Below, piece after piece: positions 28,001 to 36,336 of a DNA stretch of 64,000 bases. The stretch is from NCBI GenBank assembly GCA_028768545.1, contig CP054838.1, forward strand, positions 2,597,501 to 2,661,500, read 5' to 3'. The position numbers were made by a program, and so were the translations under genes. Every line of letters begins with the position of its first letter. Position 1 is the first letter of the stretch. This stretch comes from Desulfobacter sp. GTDB lineage: Bacteria; Desulfobacterota; Desulfobacteria; Desulfobacterales; Desulfobacteraceae. The notes below the pieces were generated by a model. It searched no databases. It saw nothing but the letters and a program-made list of their open reading frames with translations, and was not told the origin of the DNA.

Positions 28001-28574
28001 GGTCCTGGCGATGGTAAATGAGGTCTTGTCCTGCCCCTTGAATTCCAGGGACAATTCTTTGTTTTCCCTGGATGAAATTACCATGGATAACCGGTTTACG
28101 GAGATGGAATTTTGTTTTGACATGAAAGGGTTTGACCTGGCTGCCATGGCCCGATTGTTTGCCTGCCTGCCCGGAGAACATAATTACGGCCAGCGCCTGA
28201 AAAAAATGTCAATTCCTAATTTTAAGGGGTTTGTCAAGGGGTTTATAGACCTTGTGGTCCAGCACAACAACAAGTGGTATATCATGGATTATAAATCCAA
28301 CTATCTCGGGCCAGCCTATGGGGATTATGACCCACCAAACCTCCACCAGGCAATGGTCTCACACGATTATATCCTCCAATACCATCTCTACCTTGTTGCC
28401 CTGGACCGGTATCTTCGTTTTCGCCTGAAAGAGTATGATTATGATCTCCATATGGGCGGGGTTTTTTATCTGTTTATCCGGGGGATGAAAAAAAATAGTC
28501 AGAGCGGGGTCTTTTTTCACCGGCCTTCAAAAAAGATTATGGAAGCCTTTTCAGGGGCCCTGTTGTCTTCCTGA
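25038..28574 (+). CDS. recB: Exodeoxyribonuclease V subunit RecB
   Basis: The helicase-nuclease subunit of RecBCD, 1178 residues. UvrD-type helicase motifs in order: Walker A TLIEASAGTGKTYTITTLFA, CLIDEFQDTDPGQYDIF (II), FMIGDPKQAIYGFRGGDIFA (III), ATNYRS (IV), VTIHKSKGLEYPIVFLP (V) and RLLYVALTRA (VI). The C-terminal nuclease has GFVKGFIDLVVQ...WYIMDYKSNYLG (D and DYK catalytic residues) and QYHLYLVALDRYLR. All key residues are present, so it looks functional. Confidence 0.95.
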   Translation: MKIFPQLDPFTLDLEQVTLIEASAGTGKTYTITTLFARLVAMGYPVESILVVTFTEAAASELKLRIRQRLSACLSACNGQENPEARTDELAVFLNSQAQAPLIRKRLSLAITCFDQAAIMTIHSFCFSVLKENAVESGVNFDMELLADSQGFFSETAMDFFTARINDEDPLFLDFLDKAGITPEKIQNELRGAVARPGLKVFPDAAVFRSIGDEYRQAVQEVRAILTREKDLILTLISTHKGVDKRSYSKKNLPLWLDLSQKALKEENRVFVMTEQGDPLYKFTRTRMAQKTKAAHTPPGHPFFDHCEHLLSLYLVMEENLVAVKLEFLEYYAKALARMKETQGACFFDDLINDLASALHSFRSKHLKQAVLESYQACLIDEFQDTDPGQYDIFSILFKPKNFVLPFFMIGDPKQAIYGFRGGDIFAYLSACEQSCQQFTLATNYRSAPLLVDGINAIFSRVPAPFGFKEIPFHPVATPKTAKNRLVCDKIFAPPFNFVFVPTKNLPQDAKGWVKKGAGLAAIPDILAKDILSLLLNPSTRILDTREKEDIPRKISLKDMAVLVRTNDQAQAVQKALSQSNIPSFLSKTGSVFDSAQAVELFDILSAVDRPEHTGFLKAALASSVYGMTPQMFELMDKEHTLLESWQDRFASYHKIWEEKGFVPMISRLFHDEDLRPAPCDALCERALTNFYHLIELISKMALHQDLSRPFLLKWVQNQLSKETREETADELRLESDHSAVAIVTIHKSKGLEYPIVFLPYLWTGKGRPGTKGPVLYHDPDEDFRLCLDLGSPQIDRARAFKDQEDHAEEMRLLYVALTRASVMCQIYWGAFSGANTSALGCLLHPDGFPDETAMVEDLNDFAAKYPQSIALKAPELPPHPFYLPRSPALDQDLVPQKMSRDILFDWRITSYSALISGQGGHETVQREKSPGLDDMIILENFPKGAGAGDFFHSVFEDIDFSDPATIEPIISKKLVQYGFSGRGFGQQVLAMVNEVLSCPLNSRDNSLFSLDEITMDNRFTEMEFCFDMKGFDLAAMARLFACLPGEHNYGQRLKKMSIPNFKGFVKGFIDLVVQHNNKWYIMDYKSNYLGPAYGDYDPPNLHQAMVSHDYILQYHLYLVALDRYLRFRLKEYDYDLHMGGVFYLFIRGMKKNSQSGVFFHRPSKKIMEAFSGALLSS

Positions 28575-28581
28575 TATTTGT

Positions 28582-29640
28582 TTATTGGATAATCCTGACA
28601 TGATCGGCATTGATCCTGGCATAAAGTGTGTCCCCTGGCTTTGGATACAATCCGGTCATCATATTCCGTGTTGAGTTAATATTCAGAGCCGTGTTCCTTA
28701 TTTTGACACGAAGAGACCAGATTTCTCCTTCACATTTGATTTGCTGAACTCTGGTTTTAATTAAACTGTCCCCGTTTAAATGGCTTGGCGGGGTATTGTA
28801 CAGGCAAATTTCTTCAGGACGGACCGCCACCTTGACCCGTTCTCCTTGGATGGCCTCATCCGTGGACATGATATTAAAATCATCCAGTTTTAAAAGGGTC
28901 TCACCGTTAATTTTTTCACCCACACGTGCACCCCAGAATGAGGCGCCCACAAACGCTGCCACAAATTTATTGGCAGGTCTTTCAAAAATCTGCCTGACGC
29001 TTCCGCATTGGAGCACTTGCCCTTTTCTTAAAATTGCAGCTTTGTCGGCAAGGGCCCAAAGGTCCTTCATATCATGGGTCACATGAATGACGGTGGTGCA
29101 TTTTTTATCAATCACGTCACAGAGAAGCTGGCGAATCTCCCTGCGCGTCCCCGGGGCAAGTGCTGAAAAGGGTTCGTCCATGAGCAAGAGCCGCGGATTG
29201 ACCACCAGGGAGCGGGCAAGGGCTGTCCGCTGCTGCTCCCCGCCCGAGAGCGTATCCGGCTTTCGTTCCAGAAGATGGTCAATCTTGAGGCTGGCTGCAA
29301 TCTCTTCAACCTTGGTTTTGATATTGTGTTTTTCTACCTTTTTTAACCCATAGGCAATATTTTCAAATACAGAGAGGTGGGGCAAAAGGGCATAATCCTG
29401 GTATACGATCCCAATCCCTCTTTTTTCCGGCAGATCATTGACAATATCGTCACCGTCCAGGATAATTTTCCCTTTTTCCGGCTGGAAAAATCCGATAATG
29501 CATTCAAGTAAAATACTTTTTCCTGAACCTGTGGGATCGATGATAACGGCATAATCTCCCTGGTCTAAATTCAGGTCCAGTGATTTAAGTTCAAAATCCC
29601 CTAATTTTATGCTTAAATTTTCAATGCTCAAATAACTCAT
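28582..29640 (-). CDS. Molybdate/tungstate-type ABC transporter ATP-binding protein
   Basis: A 352-residue ATPase with C-terminal TOBE-like domain (residues about 230-352). Signature LSGGEQQRTALARSLV, Walker B RLLLMDEPFSAL and switch His VIHVTHDMKDL are normal. Walker A reads DPTGSGKS: the first Gly of GxxxxGKS is Asp. GGC to GAC would explain it and is another G to A change in this damaged window; activity may be reduced. Its start overlaps the permease stop by four bases. Its partners are the permease and binding protein just upstream. Confidence 0.85.
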   Translation of the reverse strand: MSYLSIENLSIKLGDFELKSLDLNLDQGDYAVIIDPTGSGKSILLECIIGFFQPEKGKIILDGDDIVNDLPEKRGIGIVYQDYALLPHLSVFENIAYGLKKVEKHNIKTKVEEIAASLKIDHLLERKPDTLSGGEQQRTALARSLVVNPRLLLMDEPFSALAPGTRREIRQLLCDVIDKKCTTVIHVTHDMKDLWALADKAAILRKGQVLQCGSVRQIFERPANKFVAAFVGASFWGARVGEKINGETLLKLDDFNIMSTDEAIQGERVKVAVRPEEICLYNTPPSHLNGDSLIKTRVQQIKCEGEIWSLRVKIRNTALNINSTRNMMTGLYPKPGDTLYARINADHVRIIQ

Positions 29641-30419
29641 ATGCTGGCCTCTGATTTTTCAAATACCAAAATGGCAATAAAAGAGACAATCACAAGGATA
29701 ATACCCGATGTGATCGCCATTGGCATATTACCGTAAGAAACGTTCAGGTAGAGGGTGATGGGAAGAACCTCTGTCTGCATATATGACCCGCCTGCAAGGA
29801 TCAACACAGTGCCAAAGGTGCCGATACTCCGGGCAAAGGCAATAATTGTCGCAGTTAGAAGACCGTTTTTGGCCAATGGCAAAGATACATTTATAAATGT
29901 TTCAAACATCGAATATCTAAGGCTTCGGGATACAAATTCCAGGCGGGGATTAATAAAGTCAAAGGTTGATTTTATAATCCTGACCGCATAGGGAAGGGCG
30001 GTGAAAAACTGGGCAATAACAATACCCTGTTTGGTAAATACAAAATCAAGGCCTATGGCCCGTAAACTTTCCTGAATGACCGGGTGTCCAAAGAGCAGCA
30101 GCAGGCAAAGGCCCAGAACCAGCTCGGGAAATGCAATGGGAAGATCAATGATTGCCTTGACAATACTCTTACCCCAAAAATCAATCCGGGAAAGAGAATA
30201 TCCTGTGGGCACTGAAACAATAAAGACCAGAAAGGTGGACAAAAGACTGGTCCAGACCGTCAGTTTAAGTGAGAACAGCATCTCTTTGCTTAATAAGGAT
30301 GCCCAGATCTCCCCTGGGCTGGGGACCAGCACCAGGGAGATAATCGCGGCCAGTAATATTGCGGTCAGGATAATTGGAAGGGTAATTAAGACTAACCGAA
30401 ACCAGGTTAGTCTGTGCAT
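29637..30419 (-). CDS. Molybdate/tungstate-type ABC transporter permease
   Basis: A 260-residue ModB/WtpB-type membrane protein with about six helices. The EAA loop region reads SRSLRYSMFETFINVSLPLAKNGLL, followed by AFARSIGTFGTVLILAGG. It overlaps the binding-protein gene by 13 bases and the ATPase gene by four, so all three are co-translated. Confidence 0.88.
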   Translation of the reverse strand: MHRLTWFRLVLITLPIILTAILLAAIISLVLVPSPGEIWASLLSKEMLFSLKLTVWTSLLSTFLVFIVSVPTGYSLSRIDFWGKSIVKAIIDLPIAFPELVLGLCLLLLFGHPVIQESLRAIGLDFVFTKQGIVIAQFFTALPYAVRIIKSTFDFINPRLEFVSRSLRYSMFETFINVSLPLAKNGLLTATIIAFARSIGTFGTVLILAGGSYMQTEVLPITLYLNVSYGNMPMAITSGIILVIVSFIAILVFEKSEASI

Positions 30420-31156
30420 CTTTCAAACCCCCATTTTTCCCAGACCGCCATGGCCTTGTCCGAGGAGATGTATTGGGTAAACTCCTGGGCAAGGGCCGGG
30501 TTGGGCGAACAATTGGTAACAGAACAGGGAACGGTTTTAATAATATTGTCCTGGTCCGGAATCCGGATCACTTCCACCTTGTCCTCTGCCCAGGCCACAA
30601 CATCTTCCCAGATAATGGCGGCCTGAACCCGGTTCATGGCCACATAAATCAGCAATTGGTTCACTGTGGGGCCTGAGACCACGACCTGGGGTTTGACCTG
30701 GTCGTACAATTTGTTTTTTTCCAGCAGTTTTTTTGAAATTTTGCCGATGGCACAGGCCCTTGGATCCCCAAGGGTTATCTTCACATCTTTTCGGCCCAGG
30801 TCCGCAAGGGTCTGGATATTGGCAGGGTTGCCCTTGGGCACCACAATCACGGGAATATGTTTGACAATCTTCTGGTCTGTACCTGGCTTGAGCCATCCGT
30901 TTTTTTTGGCATCATTGGTATATTTTTCAGCCCCGGGAATAAAGACATCACAACACTTGCCCATGCCAAGCATTCCGAAAATTTCTCCAGATCCTCCGTA
31001 ATGGACCTTTATTTCAACGTTGTGATCTTTTTCAAAATTCGTTCTCAACGCCTCCATGGGCTTCATCAAGCCTGCCCCGGAATAGATGGTCAGATCAGTT
31101 GCGGCCCATGCAGGCATGGCCATGAGGGAAATAATCAATAGGTATATATAGCGCAT
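30407..31156 (-). CDS. Molybdate/tungstate-type substrate-binding protein
   Basis: A 249-residue periplasmic protein of the ModA/WtpA class. Signal peptide MRYIYLLIISLMAMPAWA; I chose ATG 31156 because GGAGGT lies seven bases upstream. Ligand-site regions: YSGAGLMKPMEAL, HYGGSGEIFGMLGMGKCCDV, LGDPRACAIGKIS and AAIIWEDVVAW. An oxyanion such as molybdate or tungstate is the expected ligand; which one cannot be told from sequence alone. Confidence 0.85.
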   Translation of the reverse strand: MRYIYLLIISLMAMPAWAATDLTIYSGAGLMKPMEALRTNFEKDHNVEIKVHYGGSGEIFGMLGMGKCCDVFIPGAEKYTNDAKKNGWLKPGTDQKIVKHIPVIVVPKGNPANIQTLADLGRKDVKITLGDPRACAIGKISKKLLEKNKLYDQVKPQVVVSGPTVNQLLIYVAMNRVQAAIIWEDVVAWAEDKVEVIRIPDQDNIIKTVPCSVTNCSPNPALAQEFTQYISSDKAMAVWEKWGFERCTD

Positions 31157-31187
31157 ATCGCACCTCCGTAGGTTTAAAAATTTAATT

Positions 31188-31199
31188 GGTGGTACCACC
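31188..31199. promoter_or_regulatory. Palindromic operator candidate before the ABC operon
   Basis: GGTGGTACCACC is a perfect 12-bp palindrome 32 bases before the binding-protein ATG. A half-like sequence (GGTAGGTAC) follows at 31202-31210. It is probably a repressor site; the regulator is unknown. Confidence 0.45.
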
Positions 31200-31296
31200 A
31201 CGGTAGGTACTTGTTAATATTTAACCCAAATGATCATGAATGAGAGGGCTTGATTGAAAAAATAACCTGCAATGACCATGGATAACCTGGTCTTTG

Positions 31297-31740
31297 GCTC
31301 GCATATTTTATGAATTGATTTTGCTTTAGCCCGCATATTTCACAAAGCGTTTTTGCCTTAGCTGCAAGGCACAGACCGAGAAGCCGTAGTCCTTTACTGC
31401 GAGCGGACTGTAACCCAGCAGATGAGGTAAAACGCTTTGCCCGGAGGGTGAGGTTTTGTATAATGGAAAACGACTTAAAAAACGATACAACCAATTGTAA
31501 TAATATAACTTTTTGGCAAAACGCTTAAAAGTTCATGAAATATTCGGGTTAGCTGCCAGGCCTCAGGCCGTGAAGCCGAAGTGACTATACTGCCAACGGT
31601 CTGGAACGACGCAGATGAGGTAGTATCGAGTCGCCCGAAGGGTGACTTCCCTTGGAATTGGCTTGGTCGGTCGTTATACCCTGTTGTATTTAAAGAAATT
31701 AATATCCGGTTGCTTTAAATTGTCATGAGATATCCGGGGG
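31297..31740 (+). repeat. MITE-like repeat, copy C, interrupted by copy B
   Basis: The outer element begins CTCGCATATTTTATGA and ends ATGAGATATCCGGG. It shares GCCGTGAAGCCGAAG, ATACTGCCAACGG, GCAGATGAGGTA and TCGCCCGAAGGGTGA with copy A. It is split at 31330-31548 by a second copy. Its left end is therefore before 31330 and the rest resumes at 31549. It fills the gap between the ABC operon and the XRE-cupin gene. Confidence 0.7.
31330..31548 (+). repeat. MITE-like repeat, copy B, nested with TTAG duplication
   Basis: A 219-bp element with terminal inverted repeats CCCGCATATTTCAC and ATGAAATATTCGGG. The 4-bp sequence TTAG directly precedes (31326-31329) and follows it (31549-31552). It sits inside copy C at the point where copy A reads uninterrupted GCTTTAGCTG. 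This shows real transposition, so the family is mobile and not just palindromic. Confidence 0.82.
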
Positions 31741-31775
31741 ATGATTGGCCAAGACGGTGGTTTAAACGGTCTTTT

Positions 31776-32345
31776 TTAACGGTTTCGTTTATAAAAATAA
31801 ATGACCACCAAGAGTTTGGCCTTGTGTGTTCCCAGGCTTTTGCCCACATGGGGAACAATGGAGTCAAAATAAATATTGTCGCCCGGGTTGAGCAGATAAA
31901 CCTCCTCCCCGTAATGAAATTCTATTTGCCCGTCAATGACATAGATGGATTCTTCCCCTTCATGGGTATAGGTCCGGGTGATTTCAAAGGGGGCATGGAT
32001 GATAAACGGATCCATGTTTTTTCCGGGCTTTCCCTCGGCCAGAACTTCATAATCATACCCGGTCTCCTGGTCTGTCTCCCGGATCAGCTTGCGGTTGTCC
32101 TGGCGGCTTAAAAAAAAGCGGACATCTGAAATGGGATCCACCTGGCCGGCCAAAAGAGAGGTGACCTCAATGTCCAGGCCAGCTGCAATCTTGGTCAAAG
32201 TGGAGTAGGGCGGGGCTTTTTGGGCCCTTTCTACCTTGGAAAGATACCCCTTGGTCAGGCCGGTTTTAGAGGCCAGATCCTGGAGGGTCATCTGATTGCT
32301 AATCCTGAGTTTTTTGATGTTTTCGGCTATGCTTTTTTCGTCCAT
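31776..32345 (-). CDS. XRE-cupin transcriptional regulator
   Basis: A 189-residue regulator. Residues 1-60 are an XRE HTH (MTLQDLASKTGLTKGYLSKV); residues about 110-185 are a cupin (THEGEESIYVIDGQIEFHYG, LLNPGDNIYFDSIVPHVG). I chose ATG 32345 because GGAGG lies just upstream; it starts one base after the larA stop. As the last gene of the TRAP-dehydrogenase-racemase operon it is the probable local regulator, sensing a small ligand in the cupin. Confidence 0.88.
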   Translation of the reverse strand: MDEKSIAENIKKLRISNQMTLQDLASKTGLTKGYLSKVERAQKAPPYSTLTKIAAGLDIEVTSLLAGQVDPISDVRFFLSRQDNRKLIRETDQETGYDYEVLAEGKPGKNMDPFIIHAPFEITRTYTHEGEESIYVIDGQIEFHYGEEVYLLNPGDNIYFDSIVPHVGKSLGTHKAKLLVVIYFYKRNR

Positions 32346-32346
32346 G

Positions 32347-33644
32347 TCATCCTCCTTTTTTTGGGGGGTGCGGTTCAGGGCCGGGGTCAGATATCCGGGG
32401 TAAAATGTTTTCTGCATAGGGAATCACATACCCCTTGCCGGTCAGACGGGTGATATATTTTTTTAAATCTTGGGTGAATTCAAATCCAATTTCCCGGGTG
32501 TGGGGCTCGTCCAGGTCTGAGACCAGGGTGATCTCATATTGGCTGAGCATGTCAATGACCCGCAGGGCCACATATTCGGGCATGCAAAAGGTGGTGTTCA
32601 GCTTTTTTCCAAGGGCCTTGGGCTGATGTTTATATTTTTTAAGGGCAGCTTTAAATCTGTCATTGCCCACGCCCTGGCCGCATTCTGCCACAAACAAGAG
32701 TTTGCCTTTCTTTTTGACCGCAGATACGGCATTGAACAAGGCTTTGGTGGCTTGGTAAAGCTGTCCATCTGTGTTTTTTCCCCGGCTGAAAAGAGAACAA
32801 AATCCCCCCTTGTTTGAACATCTACACAGCAGGCCGCATCCAGGGCGGAGCATCCGTTTTGAAATGTGGAATGAAGATCTCCCACAGAGGCATAAAAGAG
32901 TTCTCCTCTGCCGTTGGCTGCCACGGCGGCATAGGTGCAGGTTTTGTTTTTTAAAAATATTTCTGCTCCCTCCTGCATGTCCTCACTCACCGGATTGCCT
33001 GCACAGATGCCCTGCTTTACCATGGGGTGGGGATTCCCGTTTTTATCCATGGCCAGGGCATGGTTCGTCTGGATGGCATTTTCTCCTGAAATCCCGGGAA
33101 GAATATATTTTCTGCCGCCGCCGAATCCTGCGAGCATGTGGTGGAGGATCCCCCCGAAAATGATGATATGATCGGCTTGCCAGGCCTCCCGGGTCATGGT
33201 GACCCGTGTGCCGGCAGAGGTGGTGCCGATGGTGACAAGCCTTGTTTCATCCAGGCCTGCGGAATTTAGGATCTCAATTTTAGGGTCAATGGTTTGGCCG
33301 CACAGCCGGGCAAACTTTTTTTGGGGTATTGGACCATGGGTGCCAAGGGCAATGATAATTTTGATCTGGCTGGGTTTGACCCCTTTTTGTCCAAGGGCTG
33401 AAATAATATCCCCCACAAAAAGATCTGCCCTGGCCCAGAGCCTTGTGTCATCCGGTATGATGAGGGCAATTTTTTTTGAGGCAATCTCTTTTGGGCAATG
33501 GTCCTGAATCCCTTGGGCGATAATCTGACTGATGGATGTATGGCTGAGTCCCGGGATATCTCGGCCTTTGAGCAGGCCGTAAAGCTTGGTTTCGGGAAGA
33601 TCAAAGCTGAGGTGTGTGCCCCCTTTTTCCAGACAAATTTTCAT
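32347..33644 (-). pseudogene. larA: Nickel-dependent lactate racemase-like LarA, one-base frameshift
   Basis: A LarA-family protein of 432 residues if the frame is repaired, close to the family length. The N-terminal domain ends with HHMLAGFGGGRKYILPGI, the conserved HHxxxGxxGGxKxxxPG-type motif. The frame breaks in six T on the plus strand (32774-32779): one frame gives LFSAGEK-TQMDS, the other KNTDGQLYQATKALFNAV. Seven would restore both. LarA isomerises lactate or other 2-hydroxyacids using a nickel-pincer cofactor. It overlaps glcF by four bases, which suggests it supplies the right enantiomer to the dehydrogenase. Confidence 0.82.
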
Positions 33645-34918
33645 GGGGTCTCCCGGGCCATGGCCTGGCAGATCAGGGTTACAGGATGGATAATCTTTGT
33701 TTGGCTGTCTAAGGGAAGGTTACCCTGCAGATTGAGCCTGCAGACCGGGCAGTCCGTCAGCCAGAGATCTGCATTGGTATGAGTGATCTGGGCCTGCTTT
33801 TGCTCCATGATTTTTTGGGCGGTTTTGGGGTGTTCGTAAAAAAAGGTACCGCCCCCGCCGCAGCACAGATCTTCTTCTGCCGTGGGAACGTACTCAAGGT
33901 TGGGCAAATGTCTCAGCAGATCCTGTACCCGGGGATGCGAGTTAAAACTGTTTCTCGAATGGCAGGGGGCATGGTAAACCCCCCGGCTTATCTTGGGTGG
34001 TGGGGGATCATATTTAAGGTTGAATTTGGATAAAAAGCTGAGTATGTCCATTGTTTTTTCAGATATTGTTTGGGCCTGGGCTGACAGGGTGTCTCCTTTG
34101 TCGATCCCCTCTTTGTTCAGTCGTTGAATATACAAGGGATATTCATCCTTTAATGCCGCCCCGCAGGTGGTGCAGTCCACGATAATATGGTCGTAGTCAT
34201 GGCAGGCCAGGGCCCTGATATTGGTGATGATGTTTTTGCGGGCCTTGGATCCGGCCCCGTGATAGAGCAGGGGGATGGCGCAGCAGGTCTGATCCCGGGG
34301 GATGATGACCTCATATCCAAGATCCTTAAGAATTTTGACGCTTGCCCTTCCCGTGTCTTCAAACATGTAGTTGGTGGCGCATCCGCTAAAGTAAACAAGT
34401 TTTCCCCGCAAGGGTTTCCCTGATTTGGGCCGAATCTTTTCGGGCAGGGTTTGCCTGAATGGCGCAGGGTTGAGCTGTGGAAGGCAGGAGATTGGAATCT
34501 GGCCCAGTCTGTATTTTTTTTTCAAAAATTCAGGGGTGAGTTGCTGTCCCACACCTGCCATTTTGGCCCCGGCCCTGAGACGATACTCTCTGGCCAATAG
34601 AAAAATTAATCCCTTGATGGCCGGGGTGTCGCCCAATGCTGCCGCCATTTTTTCACGCATGTCCATGAATTTTTCATAATGGTTGATCCCCGAAGGACAG
34701 ATCCGGGCGCAGGCCCCGCACATGAGGCAGTTGGAAATGATTTCTTTGAGCAGGAAAGAGGATTCCAGTGTATTGGTTTCAAATGCCTTGATCAGCTGGA
34801 GCCTGGCCCGGGGAGATGCCTGTTCTTCTTTCAGGATTTGATATACCGGACAGACAGAAAGGCAGAGCCCGCATTTCCCGCAGTTTTGAGGGGCAGAGGC
34901 AATATTGTCAGGTGTCAT
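33641..34918 (-). CDS. glcF: Fe-S subunit of glycolate/D-lactate dehydrogenase (GlcF-like)
   Basis: A 425-residue protein with two ferredoxin motifs (CGKCGLCLSVCPVY, CLMCGACARICPSG) and two CCG domains (DQTCCAIPLLYHGAG with DCTTCGAALKDEYP; EEDLCCGGGGTFFYEHP with DCPVCRLNLQG). It takes electrons from the FAD subunit GlcD. It overlaps glcD and larA by four bases each. No lesion is seen. Confidence 0.9.
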   Translation of the reverse strand: MTPDNIASAPQNCGKCGLCLSVCPVYQILKEEQASPRARLQLIKAFETNTLESSFLLKEIISNCLMCGACARICPSGINHYEKFMDMREKMAAALGDTPAIKGLIFLLAREYRLRAGAKMAGVGQQLTPEFLKKKYRLGQIPISCLPQLNPAPFRQTLPEKIRPKSGKPLRGKLVYFSGCATNYMFEDTGRASVKILKDLGYEVIIPRDQTCCAIPLLYHGAGSKARKNIITNIRALACHDYDHIIVDCTTCGAALKDEYPLYIQRLNKEGIDKGDTLSAQAQTISEKTMDILSFLSKFNLKYDPPPPKISRGVYHAPCHSRNSFNSHPRVQDLLRHLPNLEYVPTAEEDLCCGGGGTFFYEHPKTAQKIMEQKQAQITHTNADLWLTDCPVCRLNLQGNLPLDSQTKIIHPVTLICQAMARETP

Positions 34919-36324
34919 ATGAATTTTCCCGGGTTGAGGATGGACAAAGGATCAATGGCGGACTTGACCTTGGCCATGATCTCCATGGAATCTTTGTCCA
35001 TGACCAGGTCCAGGTATTTGGCCTTGGCCAGACCAATGCCGTGTTCGCCGGACAGGGTCCCCCCAAGGGCGGCCGCTGCCGCAAAAATCTCATCAAATGC
35101 CTTTTCAACCCGGGCCCATTCCGCTTTATTGTTCCGGTCTGCAGGGATCAGGGGGTGCATGTTCCCGTCCCCGGCATGGGCCAGCACCCCGGCCGTGAGA
35201 TCATACTTTTTTGAAATGGCCATGATCTGCCGGATCATTTCAGGCACCTGGCTGACCGGCACGGTCACATCCTCGGAAAGGATGTCCGGGGCAAGCTTGG
35301 CAAAAACCCCGTAGGCAGACCGCCGGGCCGTCCATAGTTTGGTTTGTTCCTCTTGGGTGGATGCTTCTTCAATATGGGCGGCATGATTGGCCTTAAGATG
35401 GTCAACGATCAGGGCCACTTCTTTTTCGCAGGCCTCTTTGATTCCGTCGACTTCAATGAGTAAAGATCCTTGGGCCTCCCGGTCGAGTCCTAAATTTGCA
35501 CTCTCTTCAATGGCGTTTAAGGTGAATTGGTCCATGAGTTCCATGGCTGCAGGCAAAATACCGGACCCTATGATATCAGAGACCGCTTTTGCCGTATCAT
35601 CCAAGTCCGTAAAATTGACCATCAGGGTCCGGGTGGTTTCCGGTTTTGGCACAACCTTGACAATGGCTTGGGTCACAAGGCCCAAGGTGCCTTCGGAGCC
35701 GCAGAACAAGGATGCCATTTTGTATCCGGTGACATCCTTGACATTCTTTGAACCGAACCTGGTGATTTTCCCGTCGGCTATGACCACTTCCAGGCCCAGA
35801 ACATAATCCATGGTCACCCCGTATTTGAGGCATCTGGGGCCGCCGGCGTTCTGGGCAATGTTTCCGCCCATGGTGGCTATGGACATGGAACCCGGGTCCG
35901 GGGGGTAAAAAAATCCATGGGGGGCCAAAGCGTTTTGAAGATCATTGTTGATGACCCCGGGCTGGACAACGGCATATCTGTCCCTGGTATTGACCTCTAT
36001 AATCTGGTCCATTTTGGAGAAACACACAACAAGCCCCCCCTGGATGGGCACTGGGGCCCCGCACACTGAAGTGCCTGTTCCCCTGGCGGTTACAGGGATT
36101 TTGTTTGCATGTGCAATTGATAATACCTGGGAGACTTCGGCTGTTGTTTTGACAAAAATAACAGCCTCGGGCAGGGCCTGGACCAAAAAGGCGTCATAGG
36201 CATAGCAGGCAAGTTCTTCGGGCCGGTCAAGGTATCGTTCTTTGGAAACAATTGCGGTAAATTTTCTTGCCGCTTCGGGTGTGATCTTGCCAAACCCTTT
36301 ATTTTGAAATTCTATTGGTTTCAC
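34915..36324 (-). CDS. glcD: FAD-linked oxidase subunit (GlcD-like)
   Basis: A 469-residue flavoprotein of the FAD-binding type 4 family oxidising D-lactate, glycolate or similar 2-hydroxyacids. The FAD-binding part has VTARGTGTSVCGAPVPIQGG and PPDPGSMSIATMGGNIAQNA. The C-terminal part has AHAGDGNMHPLIP and LGGTLSGEHGIGLAKAKYL. Intact. It follows dctM by 12 bases. Confidence 0.92.
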   Translation of the reverse strand: MKPIEFQNKGFGKITPEAARKFTAIVSKERYLDRPEELACYAYDAFLVQALPEAVIFVKTTAEVSQVLSIAHANKIPVTARGTGTSVCGAPVPIQGGLVVCFSKMDQIIEVNTRDRYAVVQPGVINNDLQNALAPHGFFYPPDPGSMSIATMGGNIAQNAGGPRCLKYGVTMDYVLGLEVVIADGKITRFGSKNVKDVTGYKMASLFCGSEGTLGLVTQAIVKVVPKPETTRTLMVNFTDLDDTAKAVSDIIGSGILPAAMELMDQFTLNAIEESANLGLDREAQGSLLIEVDGIKEACEKEVALIVDHLKANHAAHIEEASTQEEQTKLWTARRSAYGVFAKLAPDILSEDVTVPVSQVPEMIRQIMAISKKYDLTAGVLAHAGDGNMHPLIPADRNNKAEWARVEKAFDEIFAAAAALGGTLSGEHGIGLAKAKYLDLVMDKDSMEIMAKVKSAIDPLSILNPGKFI

Positions 36325-36336
36325 AGATGGCTTTCC

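Noticed and set aside
21571..28574. addAB instead of recCB
   Set aside because: The N-terminal and nuclease motifs, and the order RecC then RecB with a RecB-type nuclease, match RecBCD.
32774..32779. Homopolymer shifts in larA, dctQ, dctP and EamA as programmed frameshifts
   Set aside because: These families are not known to use frameshifting, and the runs are not in a slippery-heptamer context with consistent direction. Sequencing error or mutation is likelier.
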